Below are positions 18,063-27,904 of a stretch of 64,000 bases of DNA, piece after piece. The DNA comes from an uncultured Flavobacteriaceae bacterium (GTDB taxonomy: Bacteria; Bacteroidota; Bacteroidia; Flavobacteriales; Flavobacteriaceae), in assembly GCA_905181615.1 (NCBI GenBank), contig CAJIYH010000003.1, positions 62,001 to 126,000 on the forward strand. Direction: 5' to 3'. Position numbers and translations under genes: made by a program. Each line of letters opens with the position of its first letter. Positions within the stretch are counted from its first letter, which is position 1. Below the pieces are notes generated by a model. It did no database searches and was not told the origin of the DNA. It saw only the letters and a list, made by a program, of their open reading frames with translations.

Positions 18063-18139
18063 AATTTTGTTTTAACCGAAGATACTAAATTCAACAAAAT
18101 GAAAGCACCTAAATCCTATCATTGGATTAAGGTTTTGTG

Positions 18140-18147
18140 TATTTTTG
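18140..18147 (+). promoter_or_regulatory. Candidate -7 promoter element TATTTTTG upstream of nfu
   Basis: TATTTTTG is an exact TAnnTTTG match 13 bases before ATG 18161, with a TTG at 18122-18124 upstream (15-base gap, slightly short for a -33 element). Its position argues against translation from the in-frame codon at 18137 and decides the nfu start. Confidence 0.5.
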
Positions 18148-18160
18148 TAAAAAATATATA

Positions 18161-19054
18161 ATGACCACATATTCTGTTATCGCATCTCAAACAAAAGAAA
18201 AAACAATTGCTCTGTTTAAAACTTCACCTGCTTTAGAGGTTACTCAAGCTTCAAAGTATAATAATATTGATGAGGCTAAAGAAGCTCCATTGGTTCAGCA
18301 AATGTTTTATTTACCCTTTGTGAAATCAGTTTTACTTTCAAAAGAAGGATTAGAGATCGAGCGTTTTAATATTCTAGAATGGAATGATGTATTACAGGAT
18401 GTGTCTCTTGAAATTGAAAATTACCTCAACAAGGGAGGTGTAATTATTAATGAAACTGAACCCTTAAAGAAAGTTCCTATTTCCATTTATGCAGAAAGCA
18501 CTCCAAATCCTGGAGTAATGAAGTTTGTTGCAAATAAAAAATTAGTCGAGCAAATTTTTGAATATAAGACCATCGACGAAACCACTTATGCACCCTTAGC
18601 TCAAAAATTATTTCACTTCCCGTTTGTAAAGGAAGTTTTTATGGATACTAATTACATTTCAATAACCAAGTTTGATGTTTCTGAATGGGACGAGATTGTA
18701 CTCGAAATTCGTGAATTTCTTCGTTCTTACTTAGAAGAAGGAAATGAAATCATGATACCAGTTCAAGAAGAAGCAGTGGAAGAAAATTCAGAATCATCTT
18801 CTGAACCCTTAGATGAAATTTCTCGACAAATCGTTGGAATTATAGAAGAATACATAAAGCCAGCTGTTGCGGCTGATGGAGGAAATATACTTTTTGACTC
18901 CTATAATACCGATGATAAAAGCGTACAAGTAATCCTTCAGGGTGCATGCAGTGGTTGTCCATCTTCCACTTTCACATTAAAAAGCGGAATTGAAAACATG
19001 CTTAAAGAAATGTTGCCTGGAAAAGTTTCTACTGTAAATGCTATCAATGGATAA
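18161..19054 (+). CDS. NifU/Nfu family iron-sulfur cluster scaffold protein
   Basis: A 297-residue protein with two tandem Nfu N-terminal-type domains (the second begins ISIYAESTPNPGVMKFVANK; the first is more degenerate) and a C-terminal NifU domain with the cluster-binding GACSGCPSS (Cys263 and Cys266). Nfu proteins carry a 4Fe-4S cluster to target apoproteins. An acidic linker (about 205-220) separates the halves. The domain duplication is usual in Bacteroidota. The DUF255 gene starts 5 bases later. Confidence 0.92.
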   Translation: MTTYSVIASQTKEKTIALFKTSPALEVTQASKYNNIDEAKEAPLVQQMFYLPFVKSVLLSKEGLEIERFNILEWNDVLQDVSLEIENYLNKGGVIINETEPLKKVPISIYAESTPNPGVMKFVANKKLVEQIFEYKTIDETTYAPLAQKLFHFPFVKEVFMDTNYISITKFDVSEWDEIVLEIREFLRSYLEEGNEIMIPVQEEAVEENSESSSEPLDEISRQIVGIIEEYIKPAVAADGGNILFDSYNTDDKSVQVILQGACSGCPSSTFTLKSGIENMLKEMLPGKVSTVNAING

Positions 19055-19059
19055 GCCCC

Positions 19060-21096
19060 TTGAAATCTAAACCCCACACAAACGCTTTAATCGATGAGCT
19101 AAGCGCTTATTTGCTTCAGCATGCTCATAATCCAGTAAACTGGTTTCCGTGGGCACAGCAGCACTTAGGTCAAGCTAAAGAAGAGGGTAAACTACTTTTA
19201 ATTAGTATTGGGTATGCATCTTGTCATTGGTGTCATGTTATGGAGCGTGAATGTTTTGAAGATGAAGAAGTTGCTTCAGTTATGAACGCTAATTTTCTGA
19301 ATATTAAAGTGGATCGAGAAGAACGTCCAGATGTCGATCAAGTTTATATGAATGCGCTACAATTGATAAGTGGTCAAGGTGGTTGGCCATTAAACATGAT
19401 TGCTTTGCCCGATGGCCGACCAATTTGGGGAGGCACCTACTTTCCAAAAGAACGATGGCTTCAAGTTTTGTCTCAAATCAGTACCCTAGCTAAAGATAAA
19501 CCAGAAGAACTAATTCAGTATGCCGATAACTTAGAAAAAGGGTTGGCAAGTTTTGAGTTAAATGAAGCTTCAAAAGAAAGCTTGAGTTTAGATGAAATAT
19601 CAGGAAGTTTAGAAGCTTTACTTTCTAAAATAGATTCTAGAAACGGTGGTCTGATCGGAGCACCAAAGTTTATGATGCCAACTTTACTTAAGTTTTTTTA
19701 CCAAGGCGGTCTGCTTTGTTCTAATACACTTGCTCGAAATCATTTTCATTTTTCTCTTAAAAAAATGGCTTTAGGCGGAATTTTCGATGCAGTTCACGGT
19801 GGGTTTTCTCGCTACGCAGTTGATGATCAATGGCACATTCCCCATTTCGAAAAAATGGGTTACGATAATGGGCAATTAATTTCTTTATATGCACAAGCCT
19901 ATAAAGAAAAGCCCGAAGCCTTATATAAAGAAACAGTAGATAAAACCATTTTATTTTTTAAAGAACATTTATGTTCTCCTGAAGGCGGTTTTTATGCTGC
20001 ATTGGATGCAGATAGCCTAAATCAAAACAAAAAACTAGTTGAGGGAGCATATTACGTCTGGACACAAAAAGAAATTGAAAAACTATTCCCTAAAGAGTAC
20101 CCTTTAGTTTCTGCTTTCTATTCAATTGATGAGGATGGGTATTGGGAAGAAGGAAATTATGTTTTGAGAAGAATGCAAAGCGATGAAGAGTTTTCAAAGC
20201 TTCATAGACTAGAGTTGTCTGAATTAAAGTTAAAGGTTTTGGGTTGGAATGAAGTCCTTTTAAAGGAGCGTGATAAGCGCTCATCCCCTCGACTCGATGA
20301 CAAAATAATTTGTTCTTGGAATGCCTTACTTACCTCAGGACTTTTGGAAGCTTATACAAGTTTCAAAAACTCGTCACATCTAAATTTAGCACTTAAGAAT
20401 CTAGATTTTATAGAAAGAAATTTTGTTTCTATAACGGGGAAGTTAAAACGAATTTCTAAGGGTGGGGTTAATAAAATAGATGGTTTTTTGGAGGATTATG
20501 CTGCAATAATCAAGCTATTTATAGATGCCTATGAGACTGTTTTTAATGAGCGCTATCTTCTAGAGGCTGAAAAAATAACTGAAGTTTGTATTGTTCTTTT
20601 TAAAGACAAAAACGGACCTTTATTCTACTTCAGTCCAACTTCGGACTTGGTGCTTAGAACCAAAGAAACTTCTGATAATGTAATTCCGTCTTCTAATGCG
20701 GTTATGGCAGAAAATTTAGTCCGTCTCTCTAGTCATTTATTAAAACCTGACTATAGAAAACTAGCGAAAGAAATGGTTATGGCCTGTAAATCAGAGCTTA
20801 TCAACTACCCTAGGAACTACTCTTACTGGCTTTTAGTAGGCTTAAGAATATCAAAACCCAGCTTTGAAATCGTAGCTGTTGGACCTGATGCAAAAGAGGA
20901 AATAAAAGAGCTTCAAATGCTAAATACCATCAATTGTAGTTGGGCCGCAGCAGAACAGTCCAGACTACCCTTGTTTCAAAACAGAGGTTCTACAGAAAAA
21001 ACGATGTTCTACTTATGTAGAAACAATCAATGTGAACTTCCACTGGAAGATATAGAGGCAGTAAAGCAAAAACTAGAGGAGTATTTTAATTCTTAG
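19060..21096 (+). CDS. Thioredoxin domain-containing protein (DUF255, YyaL/SPATA20-like)
   Basis: A 678-residue cytoplasmic protein. The N-terminal thioredoxin-like domain (about 1-165) opens HTNALIDELSAYLLQHAHNPVNW and carries the redox motif SCHWCHVM (Cys55, Cys58). An (alpha/alpha)6-barrel-like domain follows, similar to N-acylglucosamine epimerases, with DDKIICSWNALL and FLEDYAAIIKLFIDAYE. The family is universal but poorly characterised. The start is a TTG at 19060, 5 bases after nfu, with the conserved N terminus following at once. The 3' end overlaps tsaB by 11 bases on the opposite strand. Confidence 0.92.
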   Translation: MKSKPHTNALIDELSAYLLQHAHNPVNWFPWAQQHLGQAKEEGKLLLISIGYASCHWCHVMERECFEDEEVASVMNANFLNIKVDREERPDVDQVYMNALQLISGQGGWPLNMIALPDGRPIWGGTYFPKERWLQVLSQISTLAKDKPEELIQYADNLEKGLASFELNEASKESLSLDEISGSLEALLSKIDSRNGGLIGAPKFMMPTLLKFFYQGGLLCSNTLARNHFHFSLKKMALGGIFDAVHGGFSRYAVDDQWHIPHFEKMGYDNGQLISLYAQAYKEKPEALYKETVDKTILFFKEHLCSPEGGFYAALDADSLNQNKKLVEGAYYVWTQKEIEKLFPKEYPLVSAFYSIDEDGYWEEGNYVLRRMQSDEEFSKLHRLELSELKLKVLGWNEVLLKERDKRSSPRLDDKIICSWNALLTSGLLEAYTSFKNSSHLNLALKNLDFIERNFVSITGKLKRISKGGVNKIDGFLEDYAAIIKLFIDAYETVFNERYLLEAEKITEVCIVLFKDKNGPLFYFSPTSDLVLRTKETSDNVIPSSNAVMAENLVRLSSHLLKPDYRKLAKEMVMACKSELINYPRNYSYWLLVGLRISKPSFEIVAVGPDAKEEIKELQMLNTINCSWAAAEQSRLPLFQNRGSTEKTMFYLCRNNQCELPLEDIEAVKQKLEEYFNS

Positions 21097-21763
21097 TTTT
21101 TGTAGAATAAAAATCTTTAAGGTAAAAAGGCTCAAAATAAGCTACATCTTCGGTTTGGTTCGCCTCAAATTTAGCAGTTGCTCTGCTTATCATGTTTTGA
21201 GCTGAAGGAAACTGAAGCTCATCAACATAAATTGTTTTTGAGTCCGGTACTATTCCTTTGCATTTGTGAGCTCCATTCCCAAAAAACACCAAGCGCCCTT
21301 TACCTTGAAATTCCTGAAAAGAATTTGAAGATACTATCTCTGCGAAGGTAGGCTTCAAGATTTCTTTCTTTGAATTAAGAACAAGAGCAAATACTTCCAT
21401 TCTTCTGGCATCTAACATGGGGATTAATAAGTCAGAATCTACTGGACCATAAGCTTCAGCAAGGACTTCTAATGTGTTGATTGCTATTAAAGGGATGTCA
21501 CATGCGTAGCATAGTCCTTTTGCAGTAGAAACTCCTATACGAAGTCCTGTATAAGAACCCGGGCCAATGCTTACCGCTACTCCAGACAATTGGTTTATTT
21601 GAAGGTTACTTTCTTTTAAGAGTTTTTCAATAAAAAGATGGAGGTGGTCGCTATGTCGAAAATCTGCTTCGTTGTTTTCTATACAATGAAGCAGGTTTCC
21701 GTTTTGTGATAATGCTACGGAACAATTAGTTGTAGCAGTTTCGATATGTAATAGATAAGCCAT
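21086..21763 (-). CDS. tsaB: tRNA threonylcarbamoyladenosine biosynthesis protein TsaB
   Basis: A 225-residue ASKHA-fold partner of TsaD in making t6A37 of ANN-decoding tRNAs. The N-terminal LLHIETATTNCSVAL and SIGPGSYTGLRIGVSTAKGL (about 65-82) are diagnostic. It is the last gene of the minus-strand export operon, 26 bases after the TolC-family gene, and converges with the DUF255 gene. Confidence 0.95.
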   Translation of the reverse strand: MAYLLHIETATTNCSVALSQNGNLLHCIENNEADFRHSDHLHLFIEKLLKESNLQINQLSGVAVSIGPGSYTGLRIGVSTAKGLCYACDIPLIAINTLEVLAEAYGPVDSDLLIPMLDARRMEVFALVLNSKKEILKPTFAEIVSSNSFQEFQGKGRLVFFGNGAHKCKGIVPDSKTIYVDELQFPSAQNMISRATAKFEANQTEDVAYFEPFYLKDFYSTKTKN

Positions 21764-21789
21764 AACGCAAAACTAAGAAGAACCTGCTT

Positions 21790-23214
21790 CTAAATTTCAA
21801 GTTTTAGCCCAAAATAAAATTCCAAAACTTTAAGTTTAAAAACATAATCAAATTTAGCTCGTAACTCATCCGATACTGATGCTTCATAACGCTGCTTGAT
21901 TTGAGTGAATTCGAAAGAATTCATAACACCTGCATCAAATCTTTTAGTGGCGTCTTGGTATGCATCATTTCGAGCTATTACAGTTTTTTGAGCAGCTTTG
22001 TAAAAATTAAAAGCTCCTTTTGCATCGTTATAAGCTTGGTTAACTGTACTTTCTAAGCCGAGTTTTTGTTGCTCAAATTGATTTTCAAAACGCATCAAAT
22101 TTACTTTACTTCGCTTTACGTTGTTCTTTGCAGAAAATCCATTTAAAATTGGAATACTCAATTGAATTCCAAAATTATGACCATCATTCGTTTGAAGTTG
22201 GTCTACAAAAGAACTTGGTCCAATTACGCCTCTTTGCTCGACTTGTGTAACAACTTCTTGACCTGTTGCGGCTACTGTTCCAATTGGAAATTGATTGAAA
22301 ACACCTGTTCCCGTTAATCGATCGCTGTATGAAATTCTTGTACTGTAACTATAAAATGCAGATAGAGAGGGTTGCAAAGAAGTCTTTGCTATTTCGATAT
22401 CTGTTTTAGAAATTTCCAAGTTGGTTAAAGATAGCTTGATGTCATTTCTGTTAGACAATGCTTTTTCAAAAATAGCTTTAGGTGTTTCATCTAAAATTTG
22501 AGGGAATGGAACATCAAAAGCTTCAACGGCAATATCAAAACTTTCGTAATCTGTAATCAATAGCAATTGGGCTAAGTTGATTTTAGTTAATCGTAAATTA
22601 TTTTGAGCTTGAACAACTGACTGTTGTTGAGAAGCAATGGTAGCTTCTATTTCAAAAATATCCCTTGTTGTCAGAACCCCAGCTTCAATTAATATTTTGG
22701 TACGTTCTAACTCCTTCAAAGAAACAGCAAATTGACTTTCTTGAACCCCTAGTTGTTCTCTATTGAACATTACTTGTAAGTAAGAATTTGCAACTAAAAG
22801 CGCGGTGTCATCTGTAATGTCTGCTAGATTGTACTGCTGCGCAATAATTGCCAGATTAGCACGGTGTAAACGTTTAACATTTTGTAATCCATTATAAACA
22901 TCAACTCCCATATTAACTCCTAAAGAAGAAAATTGCGTTGTCAAGTTTTCTAATAATCCTGTAGTAATATTCTGATTCAGTCCAATGTTCCAAGAATGAC
23001 TTGTTTGCGCGTTGATATTGGGAAGAAAATTCCCAAAAGCATTACTCTTATCTAATTCAGCATTTGCAATATCCAATTCCGATTGCTTAATGGTGATGTT
23101 CTTTTCAAGGGCAAGTTCAACACACTCTTGAAGAGTAAGTGTTTGTCCTTGCATATAAAAAGAAACACAAAAGATAAGGGCTGTAAACGTGATTTTTAAT
23201 GTGGTATATCTCAT
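21790..23214 (-). CDS. TolC family outer membrane efflux protein
   Basis: A 474-residue protein with a signal peptide (ending MQGQ), then LTLQECVELALEKNITIKQSELD, the standard opening of outer membrane efflux channels, and two repeats of paired long helices and beta strands. It forms the trimeric outer membrane duct of a tripartite pump. It directly follows the adaptor gene (19-base gap), so adaptor, permeases and ATPase form its system. Confidence 0.95.
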   Translation of the reverse strand: MRYTTLKITFTALIFCVSFYMQGQTLTLQECVELALEKNITIKQSELDIANAELDKSNAFGNFLPNINAQTSHSWNIGLNQNITTGLLENLTTQFSSLGVNMGVDVYNGLQNVKRLHRANLAIIAQQYNLADITDDTALLVANSYLQVMFNREQLGVQESQFAVSLKELERTKILIEAGVLTTRDIFEIEATIASQQQSVVQAQNNLRLTKINLAQLLLITDYESFDIAVEAFDVPFPQILDETPKAIFEKALSNRNDIKLSLTNLEISKTDIEIAKTSLQPSLSAFYSYSTRISYSDRLTGTGVFNQFPIGTVAATGQEVVTQVEQRGVIGPSSFVDQLQTNDGHNFGIQLSIPILNGFSAKNNVKRSKVNLMRFENQFEQQKLGLESTVNQAYNDAKGAFNFYKAAQKTVIARNDAYQDATKRFDAGVMNSFEFTQIKQRYEASVSDELRAKFDYVFKLKVLEFYFGLKLEI

Positions 23215-23233
23215 AATAAAGTAGGAATTATAC

Positions 23234-24367
23234 TTAGTTGTTTTTAGAAGCCTCGTCCTCGTCTTCCTTCTTTTCTTCTTCTGTTTGATTCCATACTTTG
23301 ATGTTATCTTCGATGGTTATTCCAGAAATTATTTCAACATTAATCCCGTCAGAAATACCAGTTTTGATATCTCGACGTTCGAATTTTTGATCGTTAATTT
23401 GAACCTCAACATAAGGCTTTTCTGATTTTTTATCAAATTGTAACAACGCTTCAGGTATAGCCAAAATGCTGTCTTTACGTTCTAGAACTAAGGATGCGTT
23501 AGCACTGTATCCTGCTCGAACAAAAAAGTCTTTATCCAAGTAAACGTCTCCTTCAATTTTAAACTGAACTGCTCCTTGCTCTTCATTACCTTTAGGAGCA
23601 ATAAATTTTAATTTAGCTTCGAATTCTTTGTCTTGAATTGCACCAAGATTAACTGTAAGTGGCATACCTACTTTCAATTTTACGACTTCAGACTCATCAA
23701 CTTTCCCTTCGAAAATCATTTTACTCAGGTCAGCTATAATTGCAATTGTTGTTCCGTTATTAAAGGTATTACTCTCAACTACTTGATCTCCCTCTTTAAT
23801 AGGCATTTCAAGTACAGTACCTGCCACAGTAGCACGAATATTAGTGTTAGCAGTTGCTGAACCACCTGCTGAGCCTAATTTGATTATCTGTAAATCAGTA
23901 TCTGCATTAGAAACATCCTGCATTGCTCTGCTGAGGTTTAATTCTGCATTTTGAAAGTCTTGTTGAGAAATAATTTCTTTATCGAAAAGACTTTTATTTC
24001 TATTATATTCGATTTTGGCGTTTTCCATCAAAATTTTGGTGTTGGCCAAACGACCCTTAGCACTATTCAAAGACTGCTCATTAGGAACAACTTTTACTTT
24101 TGCTAATAGATCTCCCGTTTTAACATTATCTCCTTCTTCAACATAAAGTGTTTCGATTATTCCAGAGATTTGAGGTTTGATTTCAACTTCATCTTCAGGA
24201 ACTACTTTTCCAGTAGCTACAGATTTCATTTCAATAGAAGTAATTAAAGCGGTCTGCGTATCGTATTGAATAGAAGGCTTACTGTTTGACTTGATGAAAT
24301 AAGTAGCTGCATAAAGGACTCCAAATAGAATGGCGGCTATTGATATATATTTAAATACTTTTTTCAT
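23234..24367 (-). CDS. HlyD/MacA-like periplasmic adaptor protein
   Basis: A 377-residue membrane-fusion protein: one N-terminal membrane anchor (about 7-25), lipoyl half-motif KPQISGIIETLYVEEGDNVKTGD, an alpha-helical hairpin with SLFDKEIISQQDFQNAE, second lipoyl half, beta-barrel and a highly acidic C-terminal tail rich in Glu/Asp/Lys. It links the MacB-like permease to TolC. The acidic tail (last 15 or so residues) is not part of the conserved fold. Confidence 0.94.
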   Translation of the reverse strand: MKKVFKYISIAAILFGVLYAATYFIKSNSKPSIQYDTQTALITSIEMKSVATGKVVPEDEVEIKPQISGIIETLYVEEGDNVKTGDLLAKVKVVPNEQSLNSAKGRLANTKILMENAKIEYNRNKSLFDKEIISQQDFQNAELNLSRAMQDVSNADTDLQIIKLGSAGGSATANTNIRATVAGTVLEMPIKEGDQVVESNTFNNGTTIAIIADLSKMIFEGKVDESEVVKLKVGMPLTVNLGAIQDKEFEAKLKFIAPKGNEEQGAVQFKIEGDVYLDKDFFVRAGYSANASLVLERKDSILAIPEALLQFDKKSEKPYVEVQINDQKFERRDIKTGISDGINVEIISGITIEDNIKVWNQTEEEKKEDEDEASKNN

Positions 24368-24405
24368 GGGTAATGGTTTATTAGTTATTTCTAGATTTGA
24401 TTATG

Positions 24406-25683
24406 TTATTCTTCTCTAAGAGCATCAATAGGTTTTATACTTACTGCTCGTTGTGCCGGTATTAGACCAATTAAGGTTCCCAAGGTTACCATAATTGCTA
24501 GCGCTCCAAGAACGAAGGATATGGGTACCGTTGGATTAGTGTAAGGGAAATCATCTAAATCTGCAGTAGCGGCATCTATTCCTGACAAAACAAAAGCTCC
24601 AAGTATGATTCCGAAAACACCAGCTACAAAAGTTAAAAAAACAGATTCTAAAATAATTTGAGCTCTAACTTCTGCGGGAGTAGCTCCTAATGCACGCCTA
24701 ATTCCTAACTCTTTGGTTCGCTCTTTAACCGAAATTAATAAGATGTTTCCAATTCCAATTACACCTGCTATAATAGTAGCAATTCCTACAATAAGAGACA
24801 AAAAGGTCATTCCTTTTGAAAAGCCCATGATCCGTCCGAAAATTTCTCCAAGATTAAAGGATCCAAAAGCACGTTCATCTTCTGGAGATATCCGGTGAAT
24901 TCTTTTAAGCGTTTGTTTTACTTGCGCTTCTACTTCTAGGACATCGGCATCGTCAAATGCTGCTATTGTAAGCCAATCTACATTGTCTCCAGTATTGTAG
25001 AGTTTTTTATATGTGGAAAAAGGTATAAAAACGTCCCCATCACTTTCAAAACCTCCGCCCTCAATAAATTTATGAACTCCTATAACTTGAAAATAAATAT
25101 CGTCTATGCGAATGTATTTCCCTACTGGGCTTTCTCCTTCTTCAAATAATTCTTTTTGTGTGCGTTCTCCGATAACACATACTTTTCTTTCTGCATCAAT
25201 GTCAGCTTGATTTATAAAACGCCCACCATCGTAAATTTTCTTAGTAGCAATTCTAGTATATTCCGGGAAATCACCATAAGTAGTGTAAGTCCCCGATTTA
25301 GAGCCTCGTACCATTTGAGATCCGCCAGAACCATCGAATATACCTTTTGCATTTCTAGGTGCGATGAATTGAATTGCTGGAATATTGTTCTTAAGAGTTT
25401 GAACGTCTTGAATCTTAAGTTGTGGCCTTCTTCCGGTTTTAAATCCTTGATAGGGTACACTTGTACTCTGAGCCCAAACGAACATTGAATTCATAGCAAC
25501 GTTTTCGAACTGACGTTCAAAGCCATTGTCTAGACCTTTAGCAGCTCCTGAAAGTGCTATATAAATAAAGATTCCCCACAAAACACCAATTACTGTAATA
25601 GCAGTTCGTACTTTGTTTTTCTGAATAGAGCCAAAAATCTCTTGCCAGGTATCTCGATCAAATATTATTTTTAAACTATTCAT
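24406..25683 (-). CDS. MacB-like ABC transporter permease (second)
   Basis: A 425-residue protein with an N-terminal membrane helix, a large periplasmic MacB-PCD domain, and three C-terminal helices with the FtsX/MacB coupling sequence KERTKELGIRRALGATPAEV, ending in PIDALREE. ATG 25683 is chosen since a four-codon upstream extension is not conserved-looking. It overlaps the 3' end of the first permease by 8 bases. The two permeases are alike in layout and motifs, so they may form a heterodimer. Confidence 0.93.
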   Translation of the reverse strand: MNSLKIIFDRDTWQEIFGSIQKNKVRTAITVIGVLWGIFIYIALSGAAKGLDNGFERQFENVAMNSMFVWAQSTSVPYQGFKTGRRPQLKIQDVQTLKNNIPAIQFIAPRNAKGIFDGSGGSQMVRGSKSGTYTTYGDFPEYTRIATKKIYDGGRFINQADIDAERKVCVIGERTQKELFEEGESPVGKYIRIDDIYFQVIGVHKFIEGGGFESDGDVFIPFSTYKKLYNTGDNVDWLTIAAFDDADVLEVEAQVKQTLKRIHRISPEDERAFGSFNLGEIFGRIMGFSKGMTFLSLIVGIATIIAGVIGIGNILLISVKERTKELGIRRALGATPAEVRAQIILESVFLTFVAGVFGIILGAFVLSGIDAATADLDDFPYTNPTVPISFVLGALAIMVTLGTLIGLIPAQRAVSIKPIDALREE

Positions 25684-26905
25684 CTCTAAGAGCAACTATG
25701 GGTTTAATTCGTGCAGCACGTTTAGCTGGTATATATCCTGCGATTCCGCCAAATAAGATTAATATTATTGTAGCAAATAAAGCTGTTGTAGTATCAATAT
25801 ATGGGTCTTTAATGAAGTAATCTTGAAGGGAAACTCCAATAGACTTTAGTACAAAAATCCCTATAAATAGTCCAACATATCCTGATATGGTAGTAATAAA
25901 AACAGATTCCTGAAGGATCATTTGAATTACCGATTTTGGAGTTGCTCCAAGAGCTTTTCTTATTCCCAATTCTTTGGTTCTTTCTTTGACTACAAAAACC
26001 ATAATGTTCGAAATTCCAATTATACCCGCAATCAAGGTTCCTAGACCAACAAAGGTTACAATCAGCTGAAGTACATTGGCAAATTGTTGATTTTGTTTTA
26101 ATATATCTGCTCTATTTCTAAAGAAAATTCCATTTGGATCTTTAGGCGCAATTGATTTTTTCTTCTTTAAAAACTCACGTAATTTTCTTTCAAAAACTAA
26201 AGATCCCGAGTGGCCCAATTGAGGCTTAAAAGCCAATACTATTTGATCTACTTTATCATTACTTTTTTCAAGTAATTGTCTTGTAGTGTATGGTATATAA
26301 ATATAACGCTCTTCTCGATCTCCTCCATCATCTTGAAATATTCCTATTACTTTAAAAACGCTATTTCCAATTTCAATAAATTGTCCTAGCGCATCACCTT
26401 GATTAAACAAATCTTGAGCAACTAAACGACCAATAACAGCATACTTTGTTTTGTTTTCGATGTCTTTTTCATTGATGTAACGCCCCTTCATCATAATGGT
26501 TTTCTCTGCGAACTGATGAGCAGGTCCAACACCTCTAGTAGAGTAATTGTCAAACTCATTCTTGTATTTTACAGAAGCACTCCTTGAAATTCTAGGAGTA
26601 ATATATTCTAGAAAAAAGGGAAAATTTTCTTTAATGTCGGCTAAATCTGAGTTATCAAATTCAATGCGACGATTTGATTTGAACCCTTGATAGGGCATTG
26701 AAGTTTTACCCGCAAACAAAGTTATTGTATTGGTAGCATCATCTAAGAAAAATTCTTGAAATTGATTTTTAAGACCATTTCCAAAACCAAAAAGGATTAT
26801 AAAAATAAAAATACCCAATGCAACTGTAAAACCTGAAAGAAAGGTTCTCAGTTTATTCTTTCGAATGGTGTCAAATATTTCTTGCCAACGATCTCTACTA
26901 AACAT
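25676..26905 (-). CDS. MacB-like ABC transporter permease (first)
   Basis: A 409-residue paralogue of the downstream permease. Membrane helix near residues 15-40, periplasmic domain (about 50-280), then three helices with KERTKELGIRKALGATPKSV and a PIVALRDE end. The periplasmic domain has a basic KKKKS segment (about 240-245) that the partner lacks. It overlaps the ATPase gene by 8 bases and the second permease by 8 bases, so stoichiometric expression is likely. Confidence 0.93.
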   Translation of the reverse strand: MFSRDRWQEIFDTIRKNKLRTFLSGFTVALGIFIFIILFGFGNGLKNQFQEFFLDDATNTITLFAGKTSMPYQGFKSNRRIEFDNSDLADIKENFPFFLEYITPRISRSASVKYKNEFDNYSTRGVGPAHQFAEKTIMMKGRYINEKDIENKTKYAVIGRLVAQDLFNQGDALGQFIEIGNSVFKVIGIFQDDGGDREERYIYIPYTTRQLLEKSNDKVDQIVLAFKPQLGHSGSLVFERKLREFLKKKKSIAPKDPNGIFFRNRADILKQNQQFANVLQLIVTFVGLGTLIAGIIGISNIMVFVVKERTKELGIRKALGATPKSVIQMILQESVFITTISGYVGLFIGIFVLKSIGVSLQDYFIKDPYIDTTTALFATIILILFGGIAGYIPAKRAARIKPIVALRDE

Positions 26906-27599
26906 AATTCGCTGCTATAACTTGTTTTACCTTTTTATCTTCAACGATAACGCCATCTTTTAACTTTACAATGCGTTTACACATTTTAGCAATATCTTCT
27001 TCGTGTGTTACTACTAATATTGTGTTTCCTTCTTCGTTGATTTTTTGGATCAGATCCATTACTTCATAAGAAGTTGTTGTGTCTAAAGCTCCTGTTGGTT
27101 CATCTGCCAAAAGCACTTTTGGCTTAGAAGCCATTGCACGTGCAATTGCAACTCTTTGTTTTTGACCTCCTGAGAGCTCGCTGGGTAAATGAGTTGCCCA
27201 TTCAGCCAAACCAACCATAGTTAAATATTTTAAAGCCTCTTCTTGTCTTTCTTTACGGGCTATACCTTGATAGTAGAGTGGAAGAGAAACATTCTCAATA
27301 GCAGTTTTATAATTAATTAGGTTAAAGGACTGAAAAACAAAACCCAAAAACTTGTTACGGTATTTCGCAGCTTTTGTTTCATCCAAATCTTTAATTAAAA
27401 CATCGTCTAATGTATAAGAACCCTCATCAAGAACATCTAACATACCTAAAATATTAAGGAGTGTAGATTTTCCAGATCCAGAAGAACCCATTATTGCAAC
27501 TAACTCACCTTGTTGAACTTCAAAATCAATGCCTTTTAGCACGTGAAGTGATGAATTACCCATTTTATAGGATTTATGAAGATTTTTTATTTGTATCAT
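26898..27599 (-). CDS. ABC transporter ATP-binding protein (MacB/LolD-like)
   Basis: A 233-residue ATPase with Walker A GSSGSGKS (38-45), Q-loop at Gln90, signature LSGGQKQR (142-149), Walker B VLLADEPT (162-169) and the switch His199. It energises the two FtsX-like permeases encoded downstream. MacAB-type pumps move substrates from the periplasm outward. The cargo here (antibiotic, peptide or lipoprotein-like) cannot be told from sequence. First gene of the export operon, 79 bases after the small CxxC gene. Confidence 0.95.
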   Translation of the reverse strand: MIQIKNLHKSYKMGNSSLHVLKGIDFEVQQGELVAIMGSSGSGKSTLLNILGMLDVLDEGSYTLDDVLIKDLDETKAAKYRNKFLGFVFQSFNLINYKTAIENVSLPLYYQGIARKERQEEALKYLTMVGLAEWATHLPSELSGGQKQRVAIARAMASKPKVLLADEPTGALDTTTSYEVMDLIQKINEEGNTILVVTHEEDIAKMCKRIVKLKDGVIVEDKKVKQVIAANYV

Positions 27600-27678
27600 G
27601 GGTTTGGAATATAAATGTCTTTTGAACCAAAACTTATTTATAAGACGTCAAAAAAACAAAAAAGTTACATTAAAATTA

Positions 27679-27891
27679 TTATTTTTTTAAAAGTCTAAAG
27701 ACTGCATATCCAACAACACCAATTAAGACATATGGAATGGCCATCAAATATACAATTCCATTATTAATCCCTTTTGCTGTTTGCTGTCCTTCTTCGGATT
27801 CAAGAACCGCTCTACACATAGAGCATTGAGCTTCTGAATCAAATGATCCGACCAGGAACAAGAAAACGATAAGCAGAATTATTTTTTTCAT
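27679..27891 (-). CDS. Small membrane protein with CxxC motif, cytochrome oxidase cluster
   Basis: A 70-residue protein of unknown function. The first 20 or so residues form a signal peptide or anchor, directly followed by QCSMCRAVLESEEG (Cys23, Cys26), then a second membrane helix (about 46-66) and a Lys end. The cysteines would face the periplasm. It is the last gene of the cytochrome oxidase cluster, 13 bases after DUF420 and near the SCO gene, so a copper-handling or redox role is a reasonable but unproven inference. Small size and the conserved setting, not homology to a named family, support it as a gene. Confidence 0.75.
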   Translation of the reverse strand: MKKIILLIVFLFLVGSFDSEAQCSMCRAVLESEEGQQTAKGINNGIVYLMAIPYVLIGVVGYAVFRLLKK

Positions 27892-27904
27892 TGAAACACA
27901 GTTG

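Noticed and set aside
25156-25488. A 110-codon plus-strand frame antisense to the MacB-like permease
   Set aside because: Composition looks like the mirror of the permease frame, with no recognisable domain or promoter.
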